The notes under the pieces: model-generated | Told to the model about the DNA's origin: nothing | The model's input: the letters and a program-made list of their open reading frames with translations, nothing else | The model's database searches: none | Part shown: positions 44,412 to 56,912 of the stretch, piece after piece | Numbering within the stretch: the first letter of the stretch is position 1 | How the letters are laid out: each line of letters starts with the position of its first letter | Source: Talpa occidentalis | Taxonomy: Eukaryota; Chordata; Mammalia; Eulipotyphla; Talpidae | Length of the DNA: 64,000 nucleotides | NCBI RefSeq assembly: GCF_014898055.3 | Contig: NW_023601322.1 | Span: 65,996,740 to 66,060,739, forward strand | Direction: 5' to 3' | Made by a program: the position numbers and the translations under genes

Positions 44412-46318
44412 TTCTGAATGGGTGATAGACTGGCAAAATAAACTGGTTTTCAGCAAGACTTTCACAATGTCTTTCATTTTACCCTCATGGCCTACAATGG
44501 GAGAATTTGGACTTCATGATAAGACAATTAAGGGATGACAACTGGTTGAACAACTATATAAACATTTCTCAGATTGCGCTCTTTCAGAACATTTGTCTAC
44601 AGGTTATTATTAGATATTACATGGTGGGGTAGAGGAGGACAATTTAAAGGTCGAAAATGCTTGTAAAACTATGTCGAACAATTTCTCTTCTCAGATTTTT
44701 TATTTATATACATCATGAGTGTTTGCGAAAGGGCTATGGCATGTACGACCTAAACCTATTTGAGTATGGGCTTCCACTTTTTTTAGGACAATCCTCAAGA
44801 CTAGTGTCTTTCAGAATGCATTTTGAAAAATGTTCATCTACGTTCAAAGGGTATGTGACATCAATGCTGGCAGGAGTGTCCAGGGGCATTCACTTGGCTC
44901 TGTACTTAACCCTTTCTGGGTCAACACATTCACTTGCTCACTTACCGACCAGATTCAAAGATGACCCTAAATGGACAAGAGGAATGAAAGGAAAGATGGG
45001 CTGGTTCAGGACTATAGTCACACAGATACATATAGGCATAAATACCAGGTCCGACATTCATGGTCCAAAATCCTATACCAGGCATTATGGAAGATGAAGA
45101 GCTCAGTGTAATACACGAGAAAAGACTTAGGACTCTGCTGACTATGAACAGAGAACAAGAATCTGTGTCACCGGTGAAAGTGTCTGAGTCTGGGTCAAGC
45201 CTCACTTGCAGGCAATGCCACCCTATCCCCCCCCACACACACAGGGCACTGTTACATAAACCAACAAATTCCCTTTAAAGGTTAAAAGTTCTTTTTTAAA
45301 TCTGCAACAGAAACATTCCAAATTGATAGTACTGTCAAGTATACTAAGGTTTCCAAAGAAGCTTTTGTACTTCTAGGAAGAAATAGAAGAGATCCTGGTC
45401 AAACCAAGGAAAGATGTCTTAGCTTTCCTGATGGTTATGTGACTCCTGGGAGTTTCGCTTGTAGACATTTTTGAGACCCAACCTTAGAGTCACAGACAAA
45501 CTAGGAAAAACTGACAGACAAACAAGGTGCCTGAACCATGTTACATGAAGAACTATATAAAACAAATTTAAAGAGAGACAAAGAGATACAGAGAGAGATT
45601 AGGGAGGGCCTAACCTTCCAAATTCATTTGTGAGGAACAGGACATCCCATGAAAAATAATTCAAAGCTTTGAATCTTCCAGACGCAACAGACCCCAAAAA
45701 ACTGCTGAAAGCTAAGTAAAGTTTTCCTAGGAAAATGTACATGCAAACAAAGTTCTGCATACATTTTTAGAAGATTGCTGTCCCCCATACCCCATCACCA
45801 CCATAGAAACCAATTCATAGACTTTCCCCACAGAAGACCAAAACCAAGATTAAAAGCCTCCTCAGGATAAGGTACTGTACAAAGGCTCTATCCCCACCAC
45901 TGTCACAGTAATGAATCAGACCAATTGGCGTCTATCATGATGAAGCAAGCATCAACTCAGTAAAAGACACATTCTCACCATGCCCGCACTCAGGAAACAG
46001 AAAGGAATGCCTGTCATCACTGGAGATATTCGAACGAATGTCGGATGAGCATTTTCGGGAAGTTGTACAGAGGCCTCAACCCTACAACTGGACTGAATGA
46101 CCTAAGGTCTTTCAGGACTCTGCTACTTAAAATGTGGTCTGAGGACAAGCAGCATGGCATCACCTGGGAGCCTGCCAGAAATGCAGAATCTCATTCATAT
46201 GCATGGCAGTGTTTAAGATGCACTACTCTAGGATATCTAAAATTCTCTAAGGGGAGAGAAACTAGTCTGGTCCCTCAAAGCAGTCCTCTGCCTATACCCT
46301 CAGAGACAGCTGCCCTTT
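44412..46318. other. unrecognised unique sequence
   Basis: A 146-codon plus frame (44657-45097) has no recognisable domain. About 46110-46210 ('ctgctacttaaaatgtggtc..catcacctgggagcc') recalls a generic old MER-type repeat but is not assigned. Confidence 0.35.
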
Positions 46319-46334
46319 TAGTTTCAAGTATTCT

Positions 46335-46613
46335 TTTTTTTTTTTTTTAAGATTTATTTGTTTATTTATTTATACCAGCACTGGGTACAGTCAGAAGCGC
46401 AGGAGGGTGAGAGAATCCACCAGAGCCAGAGCAGGGAGCAGAGCAGGCAGAAGGACCGAAGTACACTGCTGAGGGGAGCGGCAGGAGAGGTCTACGCACC
46501 ATGTAGGACCCTCCTCCGGTGGCAGGGGAGCAGCCGGGGATCGAACCGGCGCCGCAGAGGCCGCGGTCAGCTTCGCAACCCAGCGCTCAACCGCTGCGCC
46601 ACCGGGGAGGCCC
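46335..46613 (-). mobile_element. chimeric SINE, type I, long-linker form
   Basis: Poly(T) and 'aagatttatttgtttattta' at the left, R-U5-like tail with 'agccagagcagggagcagag', head ending 'ggggaggccc'. TSD 'tagtttcaagtattct' at 46319-46334 and 46614-46629, perfect 16 bp. Confidence 0.94.
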
Positions 46614-46839
46614 TAGTTTCAAGTATTCTGAAGCTAGAAAAATGAGGGTCCTTCTCTCAATCTTCATCCTACTCACTTCCCATTGTATGAATTATTTATT
46701 TTCTCAAAAGCTGTAGATGAAGAACTAACGGGAAAAAAATGGATTAATTCCCACTGTTTTCTCTAATGCAAGGCCAGAACTTACAGAAGGATAAACAATT
46801 GAAAATATTTATCTTCATGATCATCTCCTTTAACAGTAT

Positions 46840-47080
46840 CAATAATAGATACAATTTATCATGCATTCACATGTGCCACAAACGCTGCTAAGTGTTTTTT
46901 ATCCCTCATCTTACATAATCTTCATAATAATCCTAAATGCTTGTTTCCCAGCTTTTTTTCTCCCTTTACACATGAATCTGAGGCCCAGAAAACGTAAGTG
47001 ACTTGCACAAGACCATACAGCTAGTAAATGTGGAAGCCAGGTTCTGATGCCAAACTTGTAGTTCTTATCCACTACACCAT
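46840..47080 (-). repeat. MIR, near full length
   Basis: 'tgaatctgaggcccagaaaa', 'cgtaagtgacttgcacaaga', 'ccatacagctagtaaatgtg' and 'gttcttatccactacacca'. Confidence 0.85.
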
Positions 47081-47759
47081 AAAACTAGCTCCTTCAGAGG
47101 AAATCTCTTGCTTTCTACTCTTTTCAGTAAGTATTAAAGGTAGGCTGAGGACTGTCAGGTTCCCACAGAGCTCATGCAAGATATTAAGGGATGCAGCCAG
47201 GCTGCTGGCTGGGGAGCTACACACACAGGTGCACTGCGGTCTCAGATCTCAGCCTTCCATTATTTTCTGTTCATTACACAGGAAGACTTATAGGTCACGC
47301 TTTCAAATCCTGGCCCCTTCCTCATTATCTACTCCAGCATCAGAGTTTTCCCAGTCCTGTATTGACTTGCTTTATCTCCTGGCTGCCATCCCATCTCCAT
47401 TAGATCCCAGGCATTTGAGCAAAGTACACAGCTATCCAGTTCTGGCTGAACAGAATTGACTAGCCATTCCTTCTCTATAATTTTGGGCATAGTTGGAGAG
47501 GATTTAGAAGGTGTCATTGACTTGGAATTACAGTTCTTTGTTACAGAATGAATTTCCGGACTAGGCTGAAGAGACTAACATCCCCCCTCGCACTTACACA
47601 AGCAGCTTTGTTCCCCTTCAAAGTGTCCCTCTAATTGCACTGAGCACATTTATGCTGGACGTTGCTGCTTCTCCAGGAGGAACCTTATCAAAGAGAACCG
47701 ACTTCCTCTAGTACTTAACATCATCTACAGTCTTAACTTGGAATTTAATCATGGGCTGC
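47081..47759. other. unrecognised unique sequence
   Basis: A 143-codon frame (47028-47459) starts inside the MIR and has no known domain. Confidence 0.4.
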
Positions 47760-47960
47760 ATATTCTCTCTTCTACTTCATGTTTTTAATTTTATTTCCCA
47801 TAGACAAAGTATTTTTTGCACACTCTTGTCTTATTTGCCCCAACCAAGTCCCTCAAGGCAGGAATCCACTTTAGGTTGTGCTTGTTTCCATCACAGCAGT
47901 CTAGCACACTGCCTCCCCTGTTGTTTTAGATATTCAACAACCACTAGCTGATTGATAACT
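47760..47960 (+). repeat. L2 3' end
   Basis: 'ccctcaaggcaggaatccac', 'cagcagtctagcacactgcc' and 'ttagatattcaacaaccact'. Confidence 0.55.
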
Positions 47961-49229
47961 AACCAATGGCATCTGACATATTACCATGTACATCTGTTCC
48001 TATGTCCAAAGTGAATTCACTCTTCCAGATATTGAAATTATTTGAAGGGAGGGACTTCAGGGGAGAAAAAGCTCTAAGTAAGCATGTTGAGATCCTGAAA
48101 CAGATGGTGCAGTGTAAAAAACCCTAATATTATGGTTTCAGCCTTATAAAAGGTAACAATAAAACTTGCTCCCATGAGGTAGGAATAAGCCACTAATCCT
48201 CCTGGTACAGCTGGAAATACAAAAGCTTCTTAAAGTTCAAGGACCCCAACCCACCTGGTTAGACAATAACCAGGCCAAAGCCTCATTTCTCAGCTGCTCA
48301 TGTTATCACTTACTTCAACTCTTAAACCACTTAAGAGAATTCTGGGAATTTTTTTAATAAACTTGCCTGAGAAATGAGCCAGAATTGCGTTATTTTCTTA
48401 CAAAAAAAAAAAAAATTCTTGCTGATACTGCCTGGAAAAAGCAGGGTATTTTCTTCAGAAATAAAGGGGAATGAGCTGAGTGAATAAAATATTTGTAAAC
48501 TTACACTAAGGTGCTGATTTACTTTTTGAAATCTTATTATATTTTTCTTCTCTTCAAGAATAACTCTGTCCTATTTTTCACTCAACGATGAGCTATATGC
48601 TCATAGTTGTCTACTCTGTACACAGACAAAAACAGATGTGGGGCTATTAGGCTGATTTTTTCACACTTGGTTCCTTTGGTACCATAATATCTTCTGCTCT
48701 ATTTATCAACTTTACCACAGAATCTCACAACAGTGGGAGGAACCCCCAGACCCTAAGGGGAAGAAGAATACAGTAACCAAAGCACAGACAAAACTCAAAT
48801 CCTGTCTCCACGATTGACGTAAATATTTGCCTTCTCCGTGCCCTAAATGGCCTCACAGGAAAACACTCCCTGTCTTGGAGAGAAAGTGCCTGACACTTTT
48901 ATAAATATTCATATCTATAAATAATATATGTCTTAACTCAGAGGTTGTAAAGGGAAATGTTTGCAGGTACAAACACAAGTAGGTGTGAGAACTGGATCAG
49001 GTGAGCAGGAACTCAGTCAGGAATGAAAGAGACAGGTGGAGACCAGGATGAAGCAGAGACCAGAGCCCCACTGAGAAGGCTGGCCTGATAGGTCACCAGG
49101 AAAAGGTCACCACAAAGGGGTGTAGCCCAGTATCCCCAGTTCTTCTGACAGGTTAAAAGAAGCCAGTTCTCAAGATTCTGATATGCAATCTCTCAGTTTT
49201 TAAATATTGGCTCAAACATATTAAGACAC
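47961..49229. other. unrecognised unique sequence
   Basis: No gene or repeat recognised. A13 run near 48403. Confidence 0.4.
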
Positions 49230-49760
49230 AAAAGGGGTTTGGGTTCCTAAACAGATCACCTGGGTTTTTGAACCTCAGTTCTGCCATTTACCTACAAGTG
49301 ACTTTGAACAATTTACTCAACTTTTTTTTTTTAAAGTTCTATTTAAAAAAAAAAAAAAAAAAAAAAGAACATGCAGACTGACTGAAATACACTTCGGAGA
49401 GGAGCAGTGGGCAAGACAGGAGAGGTCTGCTGCGCCATGTGGGAATCTTCCTGGCCGGCCGGGAATTGAACCCGCGCTGCAGAAGCTGCGGACAGCTTCA
49501 CAGCACTGCGCTCAACCTGCTGCACCACCGGGGAGGCCCAATTTACTTAACTTTTTCATGTCTCATTTCCTCATCTGGAAAACAGGGGTAATATTAGTGC
49601 CTACTGTATAGGGTTAGTGTGAGGAATAAAAGATACATGTAATTTGATGTAAATGTGGATATATGTAAATTTAAGTGTATATATAATTTATAAGTAATTA
49701 GAACAGTGCATGCCTTGCATATAGTAAGCAACCTAAATTTTAGCTATAGCTTTTAGCATT
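49230..49760 (+). repeat. MIR split by a SINE
   Basis: Left part 'gaacctcagttctgccattt..gtgactttgaacaatttac'; right part 'catgtctcatttcctcatct', 'ggaaaacaggggtaatatta' and the end near 49700 'gaacagtgcatgcc'. Confidence 0.85.
49322..49539 (-). mobile_element. chimeric SINE, type II, rearranged 3' end
   Basis: Head end 'accggggaggccca' at the right and the R-U5-like part up to 'gaacatgcagactgact' are intact. The remaining U5-like segment and (TAAA)n are replaced by a run of 22 A plus 'aaagttctattt'. TSD 'caatttactcaactttt' versus 'caatttacttaactttt' just outside. Confidence 0.85.
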
Positions 49761-50539
49761 ATTACTTTTGCAAATACCAGGCAGAACAAACATTTCTCTT
49801 AAAACGGTTCTGTAAAAGCCAATGCTTTTGAGACCTTAGCTGTGACACACTGATCCCCAATTCATTCATGGGGTCACACACCTCAACCCCATATAGTTGT
49901 AGAGGTTGTGTGAAAAGTTTCATTCTGCTACCATCTGTCTGTCATCCTCAGGGACCCAAAGACACTCTGCAGCTAGACCCTAGGAGAATTCTGGGCTACT
50001 GCATGCTAATGGCACCTCAATTATCTCTCTTTATGTGGCTCCTCTCTCTCCAGGAGTGAGAGAGGGCTGGGGACCTCTCTGCCAATAGACAAGCTGCAGC
50101 TCAGGATGCCTTCTCAGGCTGTACTTTAAGTCACTGAGATGTTTTGAGCCTAATAAGCCCACTGGAGAGCTTGACTCTGTTTGGGAATTCATGTAGTTTT
50201 TAATCCCAGAGCTGCTACATTGATCTCATCACCTTATTTTCATGACCAATTGCCCCACTAATCCCTTGCCTATAAATGCTTTTCACCAGTCCATGCAACT
50301 GTCTCATCCTTCCTCACACTGCAAAAACATTTTCTCCAGTCCTTCCTACAAGTCCTACTGAGGAGGCAGTAATGCATCTTCTATCACCTAATAACAGAAG
50401 GATTAATTTTAAAAAGGGATGGAGATGCAGTACTAGGGATATAGAATCCTTGCTTGAACCCATAGTAGAAAATCATGCTTTTCCTCATTTGATTTCCTTT
50501 AACCTGGCCTCATTTCTTTCAGGTGCTGGGTTTTCCTTT
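49761..50539. other. unrecognised unique sequence
   Basis: A 123-codon frame at 50276-50647 has no known domain and runs into the MIR. Confidence 0.4.
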
Positions 50540-51080
50540 ACAATAGTAATAACAATGACAACATTTATTCAAAACCACCTTCATTTCAGACCCTTCACAT
50601 TCAAACCTCACAATAATCCCAGAACACAGGAACTACCAGGACCCTAATGTTAGAGATGAGGAAACCTTCACTCAGTCATTAACCTGGGCCAAGGTCACAC
50701 AGCTAGTAGGTGGTAAAGTTAGAAGTCAAAAACAGGCATGTGTGGGCCTCCCTGGTGGTGCAGCGGTTGAGCACTGGCTTGCGAAGCTGCCCGCAGCCTC
50801 TGTAGCACCAGTTCGATCCCCGGGCTGCTCCCCGGCCACCAGAGGAGGGTCCCACATGGCGCACAGACCTCTCGTGCCGCCCGCTGCTCCCCTCAGCAGT
50901 GTACTCCGGTCCTTCTGCCTGCTCTGCTCCCCGCTCTGGCTCTGGTGAATTCTCTCACCCTCCCGCGCTTCTGACTGTACCCAGTGCTTGTATAAATAAA
51001 TAAATAAATAAATCTTAAAAAAAAAAAAAAAAACAGGCATGTGATTGCAAAGCCTATGTGCTTGCCCACCTCAAGGAATC
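50540..51080 (-). repeat. MIR split by a SINE
   Basis: 'cattcaaacctcacaataat', 'agatgaggaaaccttcactc' and 'aaggtcacacagctagtagg' before the SINE; 'gattgcaaagcctatgtgct' after. Confidence 0.8.
50743..51028 (+). mobile_element. chimeric SINE, type I, long-linker form
   Basis: A box TGGTGCAGCGG, B box 'agttcgatccccggg', linker with 'ctccccggccaccagag', R-U5-like tail, end 'ataaataaatcttaaaa'. TSD 'aaaaacaggcatgtg' at 50728-50742 and 51029-51043. Confidence 0.94.
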
Positions 51081-51439
51081 AGGTCACCCCATTTTGGTCA
51101 GGTGGTAGTGAATGCACTTAAAGATGTACTCAGGGCTAGAGTAGGAGAATGAAACTCCTCAAAGTCTATACCTGGAGACTGACTTGGTTATAGCCAAACC
51201 CCTACTGAACTTGAGTATCCTCCCACTTTTTCTCTCCCCAAAAAATACCTGAATGTGGGGGGGAAAAAGAGTTTAAATGTAGCTTGAATTTTAAGAAACA
51301 TGAATTTAAATTGTGAAAATTACCCAAAGAATTAATTTTTGAAAGAACCTGAAATAAATTCCTGAAAATAGTCTTACTGTTCATGTACATATTTGTAATC
51401 TGTGTGGACTTTTTAATTACTAAAGAAAACACATATTCA
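51081..51439. other. unrecognised
   Basis: No gene or repeat recognised. Confidence 0.4.
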
Positions 51440-51930
51440 TAACAAATTCAAATACTACTGAACCATATAAAGAAAAATAAAATAGAGACAAGTTTCCCAA
51501 TGATTTTCAAACTTCCTATCTTTCCAGATTTTTCTAAGAACATACTAGCAGAGAGTGGATGTAGATCTATATAAATATACTGTTTTATTCCTCAAAATCA
51601 GAATCATATTCTGTAGTTTTCAAACTGCTCTTTTTACTCAGTACTATACTTACTTACATATTGTCTCATAAGTACCTTCAGGGCTAGCTCATTCTTTTTA
51701 CCAACACAAAAAAATGCATTACATGCAAGAGCTGAGATTTATTCAATTGGCTCCCTGTTGAAGAACATTTGGGTTATTACTCTTTGTAGTGCTGTAAGTG
51801 GCAAACACAATGTAAGACTCTCTAGTTGGCAGGATGTGTTGCTGTGACCCATCAGAAGATTAGGGCTACAACTTTCAGTTATTGCTGCTGAAATGGTGCA
51901 TATCTTTAGTTGAATAAATGCTTGAGATGA
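51440..51930 (-). repeat. probable old L1 3' part
   Basis: 'gggttattactctttgtagtgctgtaag' and 'gctgagatttattcaattgg' resemble reverse old-L1 3' text. Strongly decayed. Confidence 0.4.
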
Positions 51931-52009
51931 CATGTAAAACCATTCTGGCTACTTAGATAACTAGCTTTTCAATAGTAAAACATATAATGGAACACTAATA
52001 CATTCTTTC

Positions 52010-52400
52010 CCTCCATTCATTCATTCATTCAAGTACTTCTGGTCTAGCAAGCTCTATGCTGAGTCTAAAGGAGTGAGAGAAAAAAAAAAAAAAATCCACC
52101 AAGTCTCATTTCCTGCCCTGGAGGACATGACAACTGAGTGGGCAGACATAAAAGAATTCTGTATCCTGTTTAAGAGCTCTGCTAGATATAAGATGAAGGA
52201 GCATATCACTTTGGAGGAGATGAAGATAGCCAGAGAAGAAACACAGAAGCAGTGCCTTCAGCAGGAGTTTGAAGGGATAAGAAAGCCATAAAAAGGGAAA
52301 AGGCAGTCTAGACATTAAGGCTTCATCTTACAAAAGCACCAGGAGTGTTCAGGGAACACAGAGAGCTCAATGTGGAGAATATCTAGAGAAATGTCAGGGG
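52010..52400 (-). repeat. L2 fragment
   Basis: 'attcattcattcattcaagt', 'agcaagctctatgctgagtc', 'tcctgccctggaggacatga' and 'gaagcagtgccttcagcagg'. Confidence 0.6.
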
Positions 52401-52519
52401 ACAATGATGGAAAGAGAAATTGCAATTGATTGCAAAGGAACTTGAATATGAAGTTCAGAAATTTGGACTTCAGGTTTTCAGAGGGGAAATACCACTCCAG
52501 GGGCAGTCTGGATATACAA

Positions 52520-53015
52520 TTCACCCTATATCCATTATATTTATTGGCTTATCCATTCATCTGTGAATGAAAAACATTTGCATTGTTTCTAGGTTTTGAC
52601 AATTGTAAATAAAGTATCTATGAATATTAACATATGAATCATCTTTCTTTTCTCTTGAGCAAATATATAAGAGAGAATGGCTAGATCATATAAGACCTGT
52701 ACATTTAACTTTTTAACAAACTGCCAAATTGTTTCCAAAGGCTTGTGCCATTTTTCATTCTCACTAGCAATGTTATCAGACTTCCAGTTCACATCTTTGT
52801 CAATACTTGTATGATCAGTCTCTTTAATTTTAGCAATTCTTACAATTGTAAGTGGTATCTCACTGTGTTTTGATTTGAATTTCCCTAATGACTAGTGATG
52901 TTGAGCATTTTTTTAAATCTTTATTTGCAATCCATATATGTTCTTTGATAAAATGTCTTTTCACATCATTTCCTCATTTTCATAATTGGGTTGCTGTTAT
53001 TCAGTTTGTTTTGTT
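52520..53015 (-). repeat. old LINE-1 ORF2 C-terminal part
   Basis: 'tgacaattgtaaataaagta', 'caaactgccaaattgtttcc', 'tctcactagcaatgttatca', 'tgatttgaatttccctaatg' and 'gatgttgagcatttttttaa' follow the same order as the younger L1 at 2566-3588. Broken frames. Confidence 0.8.
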
Positions 53016-53023
53016 TTATTTTC

Positions 53024-53288
53024 AAGATTTATTTATTTATGCATACAAGAACTGGGGTAAAACCCAGAGGTGGAGGGGTGTGGTGAGAGGATTCACCAGA
53101 GACAAAGTGGAGAACAGAACAGGCAGACTGACTGAAATACACTGCTGAGGGGAGCAGTGGCGAGACAGGAAAGGTCTGCTACTCCATGTGGGTAGTTCCC
53201 TGGCTGTCCTCAGATTGAAGTCCTGCTACAGAGGCTGGGGAGAGCTTCATAGTGCTGTGCTTAACTCCTTGCTCCACCAGGGAGGCCC
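53024..53288 (-). mobile_element. chimeric SINE, type II
   Basis: Left end 'tcaagatttatttatttatg', R-U5-like part containing 'attcaccagagacaaagtgg', head ending 'ccaccagggaggcccc'. TSD not found. Confidence 0.86.
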
Positions 53289-53289
53289 C

Positions 53290-54360
53290 ACTCTCCCTCT
53301 TGTTCCTCTTCATCTTCCTGGCTTCCGCGTTGAAGTGTCCCAGGGTTTGACTCTCATCTTTCTATCTGATCCCCTTGGTGATCTCCTTCAGCTCTGGCTT
53401 TAAATACTATTTCTCAGTTTGTCATCTCCAACTCTCACTTGTCTCCTAATTGTCAGACTCATATCCAACTACCTACTCAGCATTCCCCCTCAAATGTCCA
53501 ATAAGTATGTTAAAATTAGCAAGAACCAAGTTAAATTTGTTGCTTTTTCCCCACAAAATTGTTCTTCTCACAGTCTCTCCCCACCCGCGTGACTAATTAT
53601 TCCATAATGTATTCAAGCTGCAAACCTTGGAGTCATCCTTGATTCCTCTGTCCAACTCCACTCACATTTTGCGCATTTGCAGATCCTGTCTTTTCTACCC
53701 TTGAAATCTATCTAGAGTCTTTTTCCTTCTTTGCACCAGTTGCTACCCTTGGTACAACCTCTCATTGTCTTTTGTCTAGATATTGTGGTCAACCCCTACC
53801 CAGGCCCCGCTGCTGACCCTTCCATCCTTAACATGGCAGCCAGAATGATTCTTCTAAGATGGAATCATTCAAAACCCTCTGATGGCTGCATATGTCACTC
53901 AGAGTAAAAGCCAAGTCTTTACAGTGACCTGCAAAGCCCACCTGAACTGGCTCTTTGCTGCACCTCTGACTTCATTTCCTATATCCCTCCACTTGCTCAC
54001 TCTGACCAGCTGTATTGCACTTCATGTTCTTAGAACATTCTAGGCTTGCTCCCACCTCAAAGAATTTTTGTTATTTCCTCTACTTGGAATACATCCCCCT
54101 AGATATCTGCTCACTCTACATCTCTATCAGGTCTTGAGATGTGTCCACTGTATTTAAAATTTCCTTACTTCCTCATCCTCCATCTCCTATATTGTTTTCC
54201 TCCCTGATACTTAACACTACATCCAAATTTTATTGTTTCCTGATTGACATGTAAGCTCTGTGGGGGCAGGGATTTTGTTTATTTTCTTTACTGCTGTAGC
54301 CTCTGCTTTTAGAACAGTATCACACAGGAGATGCTAAAACATTTTCAAACGAATTAATTC
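53290..54360 (+). repeat. L2, about 1 kb
   Basis: Longest L2 in the window: 'ggagtcatccttgattcctc', 'tggcagccagaatgattctt', 'aaaaccctctgatggctgca', 'ctgcaaagcccacctgaact', 'tgtaagctctgtgggggcag' and 'ttttagaacagtatcacaca' in forward order. Frames broken. Confidence 0.85.
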
Positions 54361-54394
54361 ATATAGAGAAATCATTTATAAATTTAAATGAAAA

Positions 54395-55180
54395 CTAATA
54401 AATCTTTAAATCTGTGAATATGATGTACCTCTCCATTTAGCTAGGTGTTCGTTAATTTCTCTCAGCTGTGGTGTATAATTTTCTTTTTTTTTTTAAAGAT
54501 TTTTATTTTTATTTATTTTATACAAGAACCTGGGTATAGGCCAGATGCGTGGGAGGGTGAGAGGATTCACCAGAGACAGAACGGGAAACAGAACAGGCAG
54601 ACTGATGAAATACACTGCTGAGGGGAGCAGTGGGCACGGCAGGAGAGGTCTGTCATGTCATGTGGGACCCTCGCCGGCTGGCTGGAATCGAACCAGCACA
54701 GCACAGGCTGGGGACAGCTTCACAGTGTGGCGCTCAACCGCCTGCACCACCAGGGAAGGCCCTGTGGTGTATAATTTTCAGTGTATACGTCAGGCATGTT
54801 TCTTGTTAAATTTATCCTAACATTTTAAGTTTCTTTCAATGTATTGTAAATGGTATTTCATATCTGACATTCCAGTTGCTTGATGCTGGTATGTAGAAAT
54901 ATAGTTGATTACCCTGTATTAACTATTTTGAGTTTAGTCCTGAAACTTTGATAAAATTACTTCTTAATATTAGCAATTTTTTCATAGATTTTAAAAGGAT
55001 TTCCTACATACAGCCCTTTTGCTTGCAAATAAAGATGGTTTTCCTTCCCCTTCTCCAGTTTTTATGCTTTTTATTTATTTTTATGGCTTTATTGCCACAG
55101 TTAGGACTCAAGCACAGTGTTGAATAAAAGTGGTGAATGGATATTTTTGTCTTATTCCCCTCCCCGCCCCCCTTTCCACT
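54395..55180 (-). repeat. old LINE-1 ORF2 middle part
   Basis: 'gtatgtagaaatatagttga', 'gagtttagtcctgaaacttt' and 'acagtgttgaataaaagtgg' then 'atatttttgtcttattcc' are reverse-oriented ORF2 (reverse-transcriptase region) text. Split by a SINE. Confidence 0.75.
54484..54761 (-). mobile_element. chimeric SINE, type II
   Basis: 'aaagatttttatttttattt' left end, complete R-U5-like tail, head end 'accaccagggaaggcc'. Perfect 18-bp TSD 'ctgtggtgtataattttc' at 54466-54483 and 54762-54779. Confidence 0.95.
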
Positions 55181-56034
55181 TTCTTTCTCTTCAGCAATTT
55201 CATACTCTTCTTTACCTGGCCTCTGAGGAACCTCACTCCAGAATCAGGAAACTGAGTTAAGCACATCCCTCAGTGTGGTATGGCCTGTCAGCCTCATCTT
55301 TCTGTGCTAGGTGTCTCTCCTGTGATGTTACTATCTTCTTTTTCTCCTTCTTCCCCTTGGTAACTGTTCTTACACATTCAATGTGTAACCCTTTCTTTGC
55401 ATTCTTGTAAAGTGTGTCTAGATAATTTGTGTGTAAGTTTCTAAACCTTTTAAATAACTGTAATATTTTAATATATTTAAGTGGTATTATTATAGATGTT
55501 GTTCTGATTCTTTTTTCACTTGGCTCAATGTTTTTTATCTCATCATGTTGTTAATGTATGATAATACATCCAGCTACACACACAGGATAAAAATATAATT
55601 TAATACCATAATTGAATTTAAAAGGAGAAATGAAGGGAAATTAGTTTATAATAAAATATGTAATTTGACATGTAAATGCACAGGCCCAAATAGATCAGAA
55701 AACATAATGAAATAGATGCTTTTAAGGGAAAACTTTGGATTTAAGAGAAGTAAGGAAAGGGTCAGCTAGTATTATTGAAACATTCCTGAAAGTTTTTGGT
55801 ATTTTGAAATAAGAGCTAACTGATGTGTTTATAAACAAATTTTTGCTCACAGGAAAGTTTAGCAGGACATGTGAAGGTCCAGTTGGACATGAGGCTTATT
55901 TTCATGGTATGGGTATTTGCTGCTTTATATGACCTCTAGTACCCTTCCCCTTCCCACCGATTGCTGATTGAAATTCTTCCTTTAGTCACTGTGACAAACA
56001 AAATTACCCCACATATGTACTAAATGCCTCCTCT
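55181..56034. other. unrecognised, perhaps more decayed L1
   Basis: About 55380-55560 is AT-rich and L1-like in texture but not assigned. No gene recognised. Confidence 0.35.
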
Positions 56035-56632
56035 TAGAAAAGGATCTTAGACTTAAATGTGAAACCTAAAGCTCTCACACTTCTAGAAGAAAATATAGGA
56101 GAAAAACTTTGTTACCTTTGCTTAGGCAAATATTTCTTAGATAAGACACTAACAGCATGATCCACAAAACAAAAATTGGATAAATTGGACTTCATCAAAA
56201 TTAAAAACCTTTGCTCTTCAAAATATGCGATAAAGAGGGCCTCCCCGGTGGCGAAGCAGGTTAAGAGCAGCACTGTGAAGCTGTCCGCAACCTCTGCAGT
56301 GCGGGTTCAATTCCTGGCCAGCCAGGGAGACAACCACATGGCACAGTAGACCTCTCCTGTCTCGCCCGCTGCTCCCCTCAGCAGTGTATTTTGGTTCATC
56401 TGCCTGTTCTGCTCCCCGCTCTGTCTCTGATGTATCCTCTCACCCTCCCATGCCTCTGAGCCTGTACCCCAGTTCTTGTATAAAAATAAATAAATCTTTT
56501 TTAAAAAGATATGATAAAGAGAATGAAAAAAAACAAGCAACAGGCCAGGCGATATTTGCAAAGGCATATATTTCTAGTAAAGGATTTTATTTACAATATA
56601 TCAAGGACTGTTAAAACTCACTAACGGCAGGG
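56035..56632 (+). repeat. old LINE-1 ORF2 3' part
   Basis: 'cttctagaagaaaatatagg', 'ggataaattggacttcatca', 'aaattaaaaacctttgctct' and, after the SINE, 'aggcgatatttgcaaaggca'. Split by a SINE. Confidence 0.85.
56238..56508 (+). mobile_element. chimeric SINE, type II
   Basis: Head 'ggcctccccggtggcgaagc', B box 'gggttcaattcctgg', tail ends 'aaataaatcttttttaaaa' (AATAAA plus TCTTT). TSD 'atgcgataaagag' (56225-56237) versus 'atatgataaagag' (56509-56521). Confidence 0.9.
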
Positions 56633-56912
56633 CATCCCTGGTGGCGCAAGGGGTTAAGCACCGCACTGTAAAGCAATCCACAGCCTCTGCAGCACGACTT
56701 CGATCCCATCCCCAGCTGGCCAGGGAGCTACCCACATGGCACAGCAGACCTCTCCTGTCTCGCCCACTGCTCCCCTCAGCAGTGTATTTCAGTCAGTCTG
56801 CCTGTTCTGTTCCCCACTCTGCCTCTGATGAATCCTCTCACCCCTCCTGCACCTCTGACCTGTACTCCATTCTTACATGCATAAATAAATAAATCTATGA
56901 AAAAAAAAAAGA
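56633..56912 (+). mobile_element. chimeric SINE, type II
   Basis: Head 'ggcatccctggtggcgcaag', B box 'gacttcgatcccatcc' with a small duplication, R-U5-like tail with 'cctctgatgaatcctctcac', end 'ataaataaataaatctatg'. No clear TSD. Confidence 0.87.

Noticed and set aside
44657..45097. 146-codon plus frame as a gene
   Set aside because: No motif, no conservation evidence available, ordinary AT-rich surroundings.
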